Assembly: GCF_009876115.1 (NCBI RefSeq) | Contig: NZ_WWSY01000014.1 | Coordinates: 1-50,373 of the forward strand | Length of the DNA stretch: 50,373 nucleotides | From: Collinsella aerofaciens | GTDB lineage: Bacteria; Actinomycetota; Coriobacteriia; Coriobacteriales; Coriobacteriaceae | Direction of reading: 5' to 3' | In this document: in pieces, positions 34,627 to 43,295 of the stretch | How the letters are laid out: the number at the start of each line of letters is the position of its first letter | Position numbering within the stretch: the stretch's first letter is position 1 | Made by a program: the position numbers and the translations under genes | Notes under the pieces: model-generated | Told to the model about the DNA's origin: nothing | Seen by the model: only the letters and a program-made list of their open reading frames with translations | The model's database searches: none

Positions 34627-34947
34627 ATGGCCGGTATGAACATGCAGCAGATGATGAAGCAGGCTCGCAAGATGCAGGAGCAGCTTGCCGCCGCGCAGGA
34701 AAACCTTAAGTCCCAGACCGTCGACGCCTCTGCCGGCGGCGGCATGGTCAAGGTGACCGTTAACGGCGAGATGGAGCTCGTCAACCTCACCATCGACCCC
34801 GATGCCCTCGATCCCGAGGACGTCGATATGCTGCAGGACATGATCATGGCTGCCGTCAACGAGGCCGTTCGCGGCGTCAACGAGCTCGCCAACAAGCAGA
34901 TGGGCGCCATCACTGGCGGCCTCAACATCCCGGGCATGCCGTTCTAA
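34627..34947 (+). CDS. ybaB: Nucleoid-associated protein YbaB/EbfC, 106 aa
   Basis: This small DNA-binding protein contains the typical [17 protein letters not shown] helix, the central [18 protein letters not shown] strands and a C-terminal helix. GGAG lies 6 nt before the ATG. It lies 13 bp upstream of recR and is almost certainly co-transcribed with it. Confidence 0.95.
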   Translation: MAGMNMQQMMKQARKMQEQLAAAQENLKSQTVDASAGGGMVKVTVNGEMELVNLTIDPDALDPEDVDMLQDMIMAAVNEAVRGVNELANKQMGAITGGLNIPGMPF

Positions 34948-34960
34948 GACGCGCATATAT

Positions 34961-35557
34961 ATGAGTGCCAACCATAGCCTGCAAAAATTGCTCGATGAGC
35001 TGGGTCGTCTGCCGGGCATTGGTCCCAAGTCGGCCCAGCGCATCGCCTATTACCTGCTCGAGGCCGATGCCGAGGAGGCGCGCCGCCTGGCCGAGGCTAT
35101 CCTGGAGGTTAAGCAGGAGGTTCACTTTTGCAGCCGCTGCTTTAACTACGCCACGGCCGACGAGTGCTCCATCTGCCAGGATTCGATGCGCGATACCACT
35201 CGCATTTGCGTGGTGGGCGAGCCGCGCGATGTCCAGGCGATTGAGCGCACGGGCAGCTACCACGGTCTCTACCACGTATTGGGCGGCGTGATCAGTCCCA
35301 TGGACAAGATTGGTCCCGAGCAGTTGCACATTCGTGAGCTGCTGGCACGCTTGGGCCACGAGGACATCCACGAGGTCATCATCGCCACCAACCCCAATAT
35401 CGAGGGCGAGACCACGGCGAGCTACCTGGCCCGCACTATCAAGCCGCTGGGCGTTGAGGTATCGCGTCTGGCGAGCGGCCTTCCCGTGGGCGGCGACCTG
35501 GAGTATGCCGACGAGCTTACGCTTGGGCGCGCCATCGAGGCCCGTCGCACGATTTAG
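34961..35557 (+). CDS. recR: Recombination mediator RecR, 198 aa
   Basis: It works with RecO (and RecF) to load RecA on gapped DNA. Seen: an N-terminal helix-hairpin-helix ([17 protein letters not shown]), zinc-binding Cys57, Cys60, Cys69 and Cys72, a Toprim domain ([26 protein letters not shown]), and the C-terminal [19 protein letters not shown]. Full length. The Shine-Dalgarno is weak, so translation is probably coupled to ybaB. Confidence 0.97.
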   Translation: MSANHSLQKLLDELGRLPGIGPKSAQRIAYYLLEADAEEARRLAEAILEVKQEVHFCSRCFNYATADECSICQDSMRDTTRICVVGEPRDVQAIERTGSYHGLYHVLGGVISPMDKIGPEQLHIRELLARLGHEDIHEVIIATNPNIEGETTASYLARTIKPLGVEVSRLASGLPVGGDLEYADELTLGRAIEARRTI

Positions 35558-35594
35558 GTGGCGAGCCTGCTCCTGCCGCATGTCTTCATCGCGA

Positions 35595-35630
35595 CGCACG
35601 GGGTAGCCATAATTTCCCCGTGCGACTGTA
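35595..35630 (+). terminator. Terminator after recR
   Basis: CGCACGGGG (35595-35603) pairs with CCCCGTGCG (35616-35624). The downstream T content is low. Confidence 0.5.
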
Positions 35631-35635
35631 AGTTT

Positions 35636-35718
35636 GTTGTGCAACAAAGATGCTTTGTATCCGCTTATCGCATGGATGCTTCCACTCGCATCCTTAATTT
35701 GCCCATTCGTTGCGCAAC
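35636..35718. promoter_or_regulatory. Two GTTGYGCAAC palindromes upstream of the kinase-FHA operon
   Basis: GTTGTGCAAC (35636-35645, extendable to TTTGTTG...CAACAAAG) and GTTGCGCAAC (35709-35718) lie 73 bp apart, just before the presumed promoter of the following operon. They look like two sites for one dimeric regulator. Confidence 0.45.
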
Positions 35719-35762
35719 CTTTTGGGTTCGCTGATACACTCAAATATGGATTCGAATGAATG

Positions 35763-35790
35763 CGCCGCTCCCGAGCGGCGTGTTTTTGTT
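35763..35790 (+). terminator. Leader attenuator before the anchored protein gene
   Basis: CGCCGCT (35763-35769) pairs with AGCGGCG (35774-35780), followed by TGTTTTTGTT. It ends 13 nt before the GGAGG of the next gene, so it is positioned to attenuate that gene or to end read-through from recR. Confidence 0.65.
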
Positions 35791-35802
35791 GGAGGAGAAC
35801 GC

Positions 35803-36708
35803 ATGCGGCCCGGTGGCACTCAGACAAAGCGCGGCGCCGCGGTGCGCATGCGACGCCGACTGGGCTTGGCGCCGCGGGCGTACGCACTGCTGTCTTGCTC
35901 GCTGGTGCTGGTCATAGCTGGCGTTTCTGCCTATGGCATGACCGTGCCGTCCATGATGCAGGCACATGCCGCACGCGAACCGCGCGTGGGGCATGAGGTC
36001 AAAAGTGACCTGGGGACCACGACTGGATATGCTTGGGCAAGTGCGGTCGCGCATATTGTGTTTGGCACCGGCGACGCGGACGGCGCCGAGGCCCCGGACA
36101 ACGAAGTCACGCTTGCCAATGGCAAAACCATCGTGCTCACCAACACCAAGATCATCGATCGGTTGTCCAACAATAGCGTGGCGGCAACGGTGAATAAGGT
36201 CGAGCGGCAGAAGGAGCAGGACGCCCAGCAGTCCGGAAAGCCCGGTAGCTCGGATACTTCTGGCTCCGGCTCGGATTCGTCGAGTTCGGGCGGCGGCTCT
36301 GGGCCGGGTTCCTCTGCCGGAGGGTCTGGAAACGGCGGCTCGACGGGCGGCAACGCTGACAACGATGCAAACTCCGGTGGCCTTTCCGCTGCTGAGGAAG
36401 AGAGCATTCACAGTTGGCTTGTAACCAAGTACAACATGCTCGACGGCTATGTTTCTCGTGCCAATGACGTGGTTTCGACCTATAACTCTACGGGAGATCC
36501 CAGGCCGTGCGACAGCCTGGTCGGGGAGATGTTTGTCATTCGAGCTGAGTTCGGTCGTCAGACATTCTCGCCCCGGTCAAAGTGGTATCAGCAGTATGCC
36601 AATCTGTGGGGCTGTTACACCAACCTATGTCAATGGGTCGGCCATTACGGCGATGATGACGTCGCGCTCGGTAACTTCAACAATAACGTGGCGGCGCTTG
36701 CCCTATGA
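35803..36708 (+). CDS. Hypothetical signal-anchored protein with Ser/Gly-rich linker, 301 aa
   Basis: A basic N-terminus and hydrophobic helix (about 27-47) direct it across the membrane. A domain of about 100 residues follows, then an almost pure Ser/Gly stretch (about 150-190), then a C-terminal helical domain with Trp and Tyr and three Cys. ATG 35803 follows GGAGGAG. It overlaps the kinase gene by 4 nt (ATGA), so it is translationally coupled to it and may be the extracytoplasmic partner or a substrate of that kinase. No known family recognised. Confidence 0.65.
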   Translation: MRPGGTQTKRGAAVRMRRRLGLAPRAYALLSCSLVLVIAGVSAYGMTVPSMMQAHAAREPRVGHEVKSDLGTTTGYAWASAVAHIVFGTGDADGAEAPDNEVTLANGKTIVLTNTKIIDRLSNNSVAATVNKVERQKEQDAQQSGKPGSSDTSGSGSDSSSSGGGSGPGSSAGGSGNGGSTGGNADNDANSGGLSAAEEESIHSWLVTKYNMLDGYVSRANDVVSTYNSTGDPRPCDSLVGEMFVIRAEFGRQTFSPRSKWYQQYANLWGCYTNLCQWVGHYGDDDVALGNFNNNVAALAL

Positions 36709-38549
36709 TGACCGATCTTGCATCCACCACACCGCAATCGCTCGGTCGCGATCCCATGGTCGGCCTGCGCCTGGCGCGTGTCGACGGGTTTGAGCCGGCC
36801 ATTGCGCTCGGTCAGGACGAACTGCCTGCCTATCTGCGTCGTTTTACGATGCTGTTTGCCGACGATGCCACCATGCGCCGTGGCGGTATCGGCCGCGTGA
36901 CGCGTGCCGTCAACGCCCAAGGCGAGGCCGTAGCACTCAAACAGCTCATCTTGCCGACGCGCGATGAGTTTGACGACGATGCCGCCCATGAGGCGCTGGT
37001 CGCCAAGTTCAAAGCGGCGTTTCGCGAGGAATATGAATGCCATCGTGCCCTTTCGGGCCTTAAGGGCTTTCCCCGCCTCTATGGCTGGGGCGAGGTTGAC
37101 GGTGTGCCTGCAATTGTCATGGAATGGGTCGAGGGCGAGACGCTCGCCCGCTTGCGCTCGCGCTTTGCCGTGGACGATGCCGGCCGCCTGTCGCCGCTTG
37201 TGGCGGCGCGCTTGGGGCGCGACCTGTTCGACCTGCTCTGCCGCATGAGCCTGGTGGGTGAGGGCTTTGTACATCGCGATATCTCGTCCGCTAATATTAT
37301 GGTGCGTACGGCGCGTCTACCGCTTGACCGGCAGCTTGCCGAGGGCACCTTTGACCTGTGTCTGATCGACTTTGGCTCGTCGCTGGCGCTCGAGCCTGCG
37401 TCGGCCGTGGCCGGTACCGACGGCAAGGCGTCGTTTACGGAGCGCTATGCCACGCTGCGTCGCGCGACGGTTGCCTATGCCCCGCCCGAGATGCTCACCG
37501 ACGATATTCCCGACCTGCGCGCTTTGCGTATGTCGCCGGCGATCGACGTCTATGCCGCGGCAAGCACGGTTTACGAGCTCATTGCCGGCGTCGAGCCATA
37601 CGAAGCCGCGCCGGGCACTTCGGGCACCTCGGGTTCGCGCAAAAAGACGCGCGACATCGCGAGCCCCTACCGTCTCAAGATGGACACGCGGCCCGACTAT
37701 CCCATTGGTGCCCATGCGCCCGGTTGTGATTTGACTCAGCTGCTTCGTCGTGAGCCCGATGTGGCGCTCGCCGCGGCCGAGCAGGCCCAGCAGCTAGGGC
37801 TTGAGCCGGATTCCGAAGAGCTACGCGATGCGCTGGCGTTTGTCGATGCCCAGCTGTTCGACGTGGTGATGGCCTGTCTGTCCAGCCATCAAAAAGATCG
37901 TCCCGAGCCGGCGGCGGTCGAGGCGGCGCTCTCGGCGTTTTGTGACCACTATGCGCAAAATGTCGGTCGTTCGCTCCGCGGCGAGCCGCTCACGCCGTGC
38001 CCCATGGATGCGTCTGGCCGTGCGGTTCGTCGCGCGCTGATGGTCGGCGCGACGGTCGTCTGTGGCGTGGTTTGGGCTGTGGTCGTGGTTTCGGCCGCGC
38101 TGCTGGCGTCGGGCGCTCGCGTGACGGCGACTTTGGGATCGCTCGTGTGGTCTGGGACGCTACCGGGTATTATTGCCGCACTGGCGTTGGCGCTGCCAGG
38201 CATAGCCGGCGTTACCGCGGGGGCACTTGCGCGCAATCGGCGCTCGGGGTTCCTGCAGGGTGTGCTTGCGCTTTCTGCCTGCGAGGTTCCAGTACTGGTT
38301 GTGGCTGCATGTAGCGTATTTTCCCAACGCGCCGTGATGGGCGGCCTTGTTGCCGCTCTGGTTGCAACCTATACGCTTACGTGGTTTTTGCTTGCGATGG
38401 GCTTTGCCTTTGAACTTCCCGTTTCGGCACCGCGACGCACAAAAGCCCAGATGGCGACTCCGCTTGCCGGTGGAGCCGCAGCTGCCCGTACTTTTGGCGG
38501 ACCTGTCGAAGTATCGTCCGATTCTATTTCTACGACCAAGGAGGCCTAG
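36705..38549 (+). CDS. Ser/Thr protein kinase with C-terminal membrane helices, 614 aa
   Basis: Seen: the nucleotide-binding Lys in AVALKQL, catalytic loop VHRDISSANIMV, DFG in LIDFGSS, and the substrate-site APPEM. The domain is long (about 50-420) with insertions around the activation segment. Four hydrophobic helices fill about 440-585, ending in a short cytoplasmic tail. It is the middle gene of an operon with an anchored protein and an FHA protein, a second complete phospho-signalling unit apart from the pknB cluster. The start overlaps the upstream stop; ATG 36705 and 36708 are both possible. Confidence 0.85.
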   Translation: MMTDLASTTPQSLGRDPMVGLRLARVDGFEPAIALGQDELPAYLRRFTMLFADDATMRRGGIGRVTRAVNAQGEAVALKQLILPTRDEFDDDAAHEALVAKFKAAFREEYECHRALSGLKGFPRLYGWGEVDGVPAIVMEWVEGETLARLRSRFAVDDAGRLSPLVAARLGRDLFDLLCRMSLVGEGFVHRDISSANIMVRTARLPLDRQLAEGTFDLCLIDFGSSLALEPASAVAGTDGKASFTERYATLRRATVAYAPPEMLTDDIPDLRALRMSPAIDVYAAASTVYELIAGVEPYEAAPGTSGTSGSRKKTRDIASPYRLKMDTRPDYPIGAHAPGCDLTQLLRREPDVALAAAEQAQQLGLEPDSEELRDALAFVDAQLFDVVMACLSSHQKDRPEPAAVEAALSAFCDHYAQNVGRSLRGEPLTPCPMDASGRAVRRALMVGATVVCGVVWAVVVVSAALLASGARVTATLGSLVWSGTLPGIIAALALALPGIAGVTAGALARNRRSGFLQGVLALSACEVPVLVVAACSVFSQRAVMGGLVAALVATYTLTWFLLAMGFAFELPVSAPRRTKAQMATPLAGGAAAARTFGGPVEVSSDSISTTKEA

Positions 38550-38552
38550 GTC

Positions 38553-39491
38553 ATGGCATCTCAAGTTAAGCTCACCCCATGCGGGGCCATGTTTGACATC
38601 TTTAAGCGCGCGGCGCATCTGAGCCATATCGAGCTGTGCGGCCTGGTGCTTTCGTCCCGTCCGCTCGCCGACGGCCGCAGCCCGCAGAGCCGAGCCGCCG
38701 ATCGCTCTTGGGTTTCCCGCTTTATCGTTCGCGCGCCGGTCGGCACGCTTCAGCAGCGCTACTTTGCCGAATACGGTACCTCGGCTGCGCGTATTATGTC
38801 GCAACTGGCCCTGCGCCAGCGAAATCCCATGGACTCCACGGCTGTGATCAATATGGTGTGCGGTCCTGCAGGTGAACCGATGGTACGCGCGCTCGAAGAG
38901 TGCCATCAGGACACGAATCTCTATCGCAACGCGCTCGATCGCCTGTCCCAGGCGGCGGAACTCATGCCCGCCGAGCGCGCCGAGGCCGTGCTGGTGCTGT
39001 TTGTCGCCGTCGGTTGTTCGGCGGATGTGCGGTCCTCGGTGAACTATGCCATCGACTACGCGCACGCGACCTGTGGCGGAGGCACCTCCACGCCGCGTTC
39101 GCTTGGCATGTCGATGACCGCGGGCGAACGCGAACCCGCTCCGGCGCACCCCTTGGGCTTGCTGCGCGTACAAAACAGTTTTGTCGTGAGCGCCCCGCGC
39201 TGGATTCAGCCGAGTGAGCAGGGTGTTGAGATTGGTGCGCTGGCCACTGGTGAGGGCGATATTACCGACGTCGGCGACGATGTCTCGGCCCGCCATGCCC
39301 ATATCTGGTGCGATGCTCAAAATATCTGGCACGTCGAGGACTTGTCGTCCACCAACGGAACCGTGGTGGTAAACGGGGCCACGCGCGTCTGCATTCAGGT
39401 CGAGCCCGGCCGTTCCGCCCAACTCAATCCCGGCGACGAGCTCAAGCTCGGCGAATCCACTACCTACGCCATCCTCTTCGGTGCCCTCTAG
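38553..39491 (+). CDS. FHA-domain protein of the second kinase operon, 312 aa
   Basis: Residues 1 to about 170 form a helical domain I do not recognise. The C-terminal part (about 205-312) is an FHA fold with IGALATGEGDI, VSARHAHIW, the LSSTNGTVVVNG motif and a terminal beta strand, and is expected to bind phosphothreonine, perhaps on the kinase encoded just upstream (3 nt gap). The last 430 bp of the gene and its downstream flank recur at 45806-46338, beyond the inserted island. The stop is followed at once by a hairpin. Confidence 0.85.
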   Translation: MASQVKLTPCGAMFDIFKRAAHLSHIELCGLVLSSRPLADGRSPQSRAADRSWVSRFIVRAPVGTLQQRYFAEYGTSAARIMSQLALRQRNPMDSTAVINMVCGPAGEPMVRALEECHQDTNLYRNALDRLSQAAELMPAERAEAVLVLFVAVGCSADVRSSVNYAIDYAHATCGGGTSTPRSLGMSMTAGEREPAPAHPLGLLRVQNSFVVSAPRWIQPSEQGVEIGALATGEGDITDVGDDVSARHAHIWCDAQNIWHVEDLSSTNGTVVVNGATRVCIQVEPGRSAQLNPGDELKLGESTTYAILFGAL

Positions 39492-39597
39492 CCGGCAGAT
39501 AGGGACGTTTCTTTTCTGCCGGCACTTGGGGACACTCCTCGGCGCGCCAGAGCCAGTCGCCCGGGGATGGAGGGGCCATTTTGGCCCTTGGCGGTCA
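39063..39597. repeat. Island-flanking direct repeat, left copy
   Basis: It covers the FHA gene from codon 171 and about 105 bp beyond the stop. It aligns with 45806-46338 throughout. An 81-bp block (39282-39362 versus 46018-46098) is identical while the rest is clearly diverged. Confidence 0.85.
39491..39523 (+). terminator. Hairpin at the end of the FHA gene
   Basis: GCCGGCAGA (39491-39499) and TCTGCCGGC (39515-39523) are a perfect 9-bp pair enclosing GGGACGTTTCTTTT. The loop shares the GGGACGTT word with the dispersed repeat family. Confidence 0.6.
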
Positions 39598-39769
39598 GTC
39601 GGGGCGAAACTAGAAGATCTTTCCGATTCGCGGCTGTTCATGCTTGTAGAGCATCTAAAACAATAGGATGTTATTCTGGAATATGCCGGGTGCGTGAACT
39701 TGCCTGTCTTAGCCTTAATAAGGTATAGGGGAGTTTGGCTCAGGGGTTCCGTCTTGTTCTTCAGCGCAG

Positions 39770-40441
39770 TATTGTGGGACAGATTTGCTGAGATTGGCGC
39801 CTTACACCGCAGAGCGCACGGAAGGCTCTCGATTTGTGTTCTGGCCCCAGAATACAGGGCCTGATACTTACCAACTGTGGCATGGATGTAACATCTGTAG
39901 AAATCAACCCTTTTGTTGTCGACCTTTGTAAGAAAAACACTGCCATCAACTCTTTGGATGACGAAACTAGGGTGCTTGAGGGGAGCCTTTACTCCCCTCT
40001 GAGAGATGACTCATGTTTTTCGCTTGTCGTTGTGAATCCTCCGTTACTGCCGATTCCGGATGAGATTCCTTATCCCTTCGTTTGAGATGGAGGACAATCG
40101 GGTCTGGATAAAACACTTCGTATTCTTAAGGGTGGCGATACGCATTTAGAGAAAAACGGTAAATACTGCTAATAGGGGTGACGACGATGGTGCAGGGGCG
40201 ACCCGCGATGCTCTCATCAATACGTCGGATACTTGGGAAATCAGGTCTAGATGCATGTATGATGATGCTGTGTGGCTATTCAATTAATCCGCGTTCCGAA
40301 TGGGTGCAGGGTATAGCTGCGACATCGTATGCTTTTGACCCGGCGCGATACTCAGATATTTCTGAGGCGGTTGACGAAGTTTATACGCACTATGCCGCGC
40401 AAGGCGTTTCGGAAGTTTGCACATCTACGTTACGGGCTTAG
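39770..40441 (+). pseudogene. Class I SAM-dependent methyltransferase, decayed
   Basis: Reading across frames gives an SAM-binding LDLCSG motif, VEINPFVVDLC, the substrate-side NPPLLPIP, YPF, DGGQSGLDKTL, and a C-terminal part (40178-40441). The frame is broken by a TGA at 40083-40085 where FVGDGG would be expected and by a one-base loss near 40168. The normal N-terminus is missing. The NPP[LF]-type motif is that of N- or carboxyl-methyltransferases acting on Gln, Asn or small molecules. It lies upstream of the ABC exporter on the same strand and may once have belonged to a peptide-modifying operon. Confidence 0.7.
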
Positions 40442-40566
40442 GTTTCTTCAAGCGAGCAGGCCGGTTGCGTTATTTCGAGCGATTTTTCTAGTCTAGACGA
40501 CAAAAGGCAAAGGATTTGATGGGTATAAAACGCGGACGTTTGTGGGCGGATGCTCAAATCTATTGT

Positions 40567-40610
40567 GGCAATCGGGCGGTTGAAAAAGATATTTCAACCG
40601 CCCGATTGCC
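40567..40610. promoter_or_regulatory. Perfect 19-bp hairpin upstream of the ABC transporter
   Basis: Arms 40567-40585 and 40592-40610 are exact reverse complements around a 6-bp loop. No T-run follows. The hairpin lies within a possible 47-codon frame (ATG 40519 to TGA 40660, AAGGA 4 nt upstream), but a stem this perfect argues for RNA or DNA structure over coding. The rest of 40442-40756 shows nothing clear. Confidence 0.55.
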
Positions 40611-40756
40611 AGGTTCGTCGGAGGAGATGTCCGATTCCGACTCTCTTGTAGGAAGAGCTTGAGATCGTATTGGCCCAAGGCAATCTTAAAGCAGTCTCAT
40701 TGGCAAATCTTCGCTCCTGTTGTGTTGAGGTGTAAGGTATCAGTGATTGATGTTTT

Positions 40757-42409
40757 GTGGCGGGTAGATTGGGGCCTTCCTTGATTCGATGCGTTCTCTC
40801 GAGGTTCATCAGAGCAAAAGGGGCTTTCGTCTTCATTGCTATCACGGTGATTGGAACCGCTCTCTCCTATGCCATGCCATACGTGAACGGGAAATTCTTA
40901 GATTTTCTTCTCGGTAACCGCAGCGAAAGAGACGCCGTACTCTTCGCGCTCCTGGTTGCGTCAATAGGAGTTTTCTCCACCCTCTTTACTTATTTTGCAG
41001 GAACACTTTCCATTCGCATAACCACGAGACTTTCCTTTGATCTTCTCAGGGAGGCCGTCTTGCGTTTTGAAAGAGACGATTACTTGGTGAGTCGGACCAT
41101 CGATCCAGCCTATACAACGCAACGGATTATTTCCGACTCCAGCGTGGTCTCATCCTTCGTTTTGGCGAATTTTATCAGTGCGCCGCTGTCCATTGTAGCC
41201 ATTCCCATCGTATTGCTTATCATATGGTCAATTGATTCAACTCTCGCGGTGTTTTCCATCATTCTCCTCATCGTGTATTTCTGTGTAATTACTGGGTTGA
41301 GGAAACTTTTGTATAGGGTCACGTATGAGAAGAAAGAGGCGGACAGCGCCTTTTACGCCGCAATTGCATCGCAGCTTAATCAGATTCTCAACATTCAACT
41401 GACATCTTCGTACGGCAAGAGCGAACAAGCGCTCGACGCTGGGTTTAAGAGCTATTTTCCCAAAGTTTTGCGCTCCGGAAAGCTATCATATTCTCTGACA
41501 TCGCTCGATGGTCTTTTCGCAGCGTTGTTTCAAGCGGTGATACTTGTTGTTTCCGGAGTACGAATCATTAACGGAACTATGTCAATAGGCGAGTACATTA
41601 TCATCGGTACATACTTCGCGGTTCTCTTTAAGACTTTGAAAAGTATGATGTCATTGTTCAAATCCTATCAAGATGCCAAAGCATCATGGGATAGGACGGC
41701 TATCGCGACGAGAGAAAAGGAGAGATCGGGGTGGAATCGGACCGATTTAGCTAAACTCGATGAAATAAATGACATTTCGGTATCTGATTTGGAATTCTCG
41801 GTTGCCCTTCCAGACGGATCTGTCCGAGAGGTCCTCGGCGGGTTTTCTTTCAAGTTTTCCGGTCCTGGTACATATTGCATAGTTGGGGAAAACGGAAGAG
41901 GCAAGACGTCACTTCTTTACTTGATGCTCGGGCTATACTCATCGAAAGGCAAAGTAAAATACAACGGCGTGCCAATCGAAGAATGCGACTTGGATTACAT
42001 ACGTGCGAGAGAGATATCGTGCTGCCCACAGTCGTGCTTCGCGCCGGACGAAACGGTGAAAGAGCTGTTAGAGTATTTCGACACGCCCTTTTCTTCCTAT
42101 CACCGGGGTGTAGATGGCCTACTTTCGCTGGAAAACAGCGTGAAGGAGTTGCTCGGGAAACGTTGCTCCGCGCTTTCGGGCGGTGAGCTGCGCCGAGTGT
42201 ACTTATGGTCGGCGATTTCACGCAAGTCGTCAGTTTTGGTACTCGACGAGCCCACGACTGGGTTAGACGCTGTAAGCCGCGCCGAGCTTGCGGCCTATGT
42301 TAAGCGCAACAAGCAAAGCCAGCTGATCATCGTTGTCTCTCACGATGACGAGATGGTCGGCGCGGTAGAAGGGGTAGTGGATTTAGGCAGCATGTACCAG
42401 GGTAAATGA
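40757..42409 (+). CDS. ABC exporter, fused membrane and ATPase domains, 550 aa
   Basis: This half-transporter is expected to work as a dimer in the cytoplasmic membrane. Seen: about six hydrophobic helices (residues 15-300), then an ATPase with Walker A GENGRGKT at 377-384, Q-loop CCPQSC, signature LSGGE at 473-477, Walker B VLVLDEP and H-loop VVSHDDE. No N-terminal C39 peptidase domain is present, so it would export without cutting a leader. The GTG at 40757 lacks a clear ribosome-binding site; the true start may be the TTG at 40769 or 40781. It is convergent with the radical SAM locus in the same island and is the only transporter there, so it is the likely exporter of, or immunity pump for, the modified peptides. 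Multidrug or toxin export unrelated to them is also possible. Confidence 0.85.
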   Translation: MAGRLGPSLIRCVLSRFIRAKGAFVFIAITVIGTALSYAMPYVNGKFLDFLLGNRSERDAVLFALLVASIGVFSTLFTYFAGTLSIRITTRLSFDLLREAVLRFERDDYLVSRTIDPAYTTQRIISDSSVVSSFVLANFISAPLSIVAIPIVLLIIWSIDSTLAVFSIILLIVYFCVITGLRKLLYRVTYEKKEADSAFYAAIASQLNQILNIQLTSSYGKSEQALDAGFKSYFPKVLRSGKLSYSLTSLDGLFAALFQAVILVVSGVRIINGTMSIGEYIIIGTYFAVLFKTLKSMMSLFKSYQDAKASWDRTAIATREKERSGWNRTDLAKLDEINDISVSDLEFSVALPDGSVREVLGGFSFKFSGPGTYCIVGENGRGKTSLLYLMLGLYSSKGKVKYNGVPIEECDLDYIRAREISCCPQSCFAPDETVKELLEYFDTPFSSYHRGVDGLLSLENSVKELLGKRCSALSGGELRRVYLWSAISRKSSVLVLDEPTTGLDAVSRAELAAYVKRNKQSQLIIVVSHDDEMVGAVEGVVDLGSMYQGK

Positions 42410-42780
42410 TGACAAGTGTAGTGCTACCCAACTGGCAGAGATAACAAAAAGGCGATGCAGATGCACGTAGCATTCAGGCGGTTCGGACTCGGTGCCTTCA
42501 CGCCATCGCAACGCTTTCAGATATAGTTCTCGTTCTCTTACTAAAGGAAACTTTAGTCTACGTCATCTTGTCGAGACAGAGGTGAAGCGAAGTGTTGTCG
42601 CGACGTATCTTATTCCAGGTGGCTCAGTATCAGCGTGAGAATCGCACCAAAGTGTACTTACGATTCTCGTGTCCCACGGACAACATGAGCTGAGCATTGA
42701 GGTTCCACCCTTTGCTGCAACTACACGGGGTTGGACGGCAATGAATATGCCGGGCCGCATACCACGCGCAGCGGGGGTCC
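42410..42780. other. Noncoding stretch before the IS110 fragment
   Basis: No convincing gene. It holds a small stem, ACTAAAG-GAAA-CTTTAGT (42540-42557), and an 8-bp stem, GAGAATCG/CGATTCTC, near 42640-42672, flanked by GGTGG and CCACC. In IS110 elements the region 5' of the transposase encodes the bridge RNA, so part of this could be a remnant of it. That is inference only. Confidence 0.35.
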
Positions 42781-42906
42781 ATGTCCCAGTATGTTGCCTA
42801 CAGCAGCCTCGATGTCCACGCACACATCATCTCTGCCTTCGCGTTCAATCCATTTGCCGGAGAGTGCGAGGGTTGCCAGGCCGTAGAATTCGAGCCGAAC
42901 AAATGA
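42781..42906 (+). mobile_element. IS110-family transposase N-terminal fragment, 41 codons
   Basis: Translation from ATG 42781 gives MSQYVAYSSLDVHAHIISAF and continues through NPFAGE to a stop at 42904-42906. The Y-V-x-x-x-L-D-V-H-x-x-x-I-S-A and F-x-G-E pattern is that of IS110/DEDD transposase starts, which carry the first catalytic Asp. About 90% of the gene is missing. It lies between the ABC exporter and the RiPP genes. Confidence 0.65.
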
Positions 42907-43000
42907 AATGCGGTATCAGCGCATAGGATTAAACTGACGATTGCTTTGCACTGAGAATACGCTTGGAAAGCCGCTATGGGTGGCGGCCCGGGTTAAATAG

Positions 43001-43045
43001 AGAAGCCCGTCCGATCACTTTCATGTGGCGAACGGTCGGGCTTCT
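43001..43045. terminator. Bidirectional terminator between convergent island genes
   Basis: AGAAGCCCGTCCG (43001-43013) pairs with CGGTCGGGCTTCT (43033-43045) with one mismatch. Short A/T-rich sequence lies on both sides. It would end the RiPP operon on the minus strand and any plus-strand read-through from the exporter. Confidence 0.65.
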
Positions 43046-43109
43046 TATTCCACTTGCCAATGCTCGGCTCATATTGGAAGAAAGCTACGCTAATGTTTGC
43101 GTGACACTC

Positions 43110-43217
43110 CTATTTTCTCCGAAGAAAGAGTCGGATAATGAAGAATAGAATTAAAAAAGGTGCCAGATATAACGCAAGTATAAAGGCTAATCCAACGAGA
43201 CCTTGCAATAATGGCAT
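43110..43217 (-). CDS. 35-residue hydrophobic membrane peptide of the RiPP locus
   Basis: ATG 43217 is preceded by GGGAGGAG at good distance. The peptide is MPLLQGLVGLAFILA followed by an uninterrupted hydrophobic stretch of leucine, isoleucine and phenylalanine, ending in a basic RLFLRRK, so one membrane helix with a positive cytoplasmic end. It is 78 bp after precursor B and before the operon's terminator. Such small membrane peptides in bacteriocin loci often give self-immunity; a transporter accessory role or a membrane-active peptide is also possible. Its strong ribosome-binding site and complete frame argue that it is a real gene. Confidence 0.6.
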   Translation of the reverse strand: MPLLQGLVGLAFILALYLAPFLILFFIIRLFLRRK

Positions 43218-43295
43218 AACTCCTCCCAGACACGAGATTTTGGTATTTGTTCCCATCTTATTCTGAATTGGACCAAATAGTTCCTAGCCACAAAA

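Noticed and set aside
40519..40662. 47-codon frame upstream of the ABC exporter as a third precursor
   Set aside because: It contains one Cys, shares nothing with the KHIHP leader, and is occupied by a perfect 19-bp hairpin that better explains the sequence.
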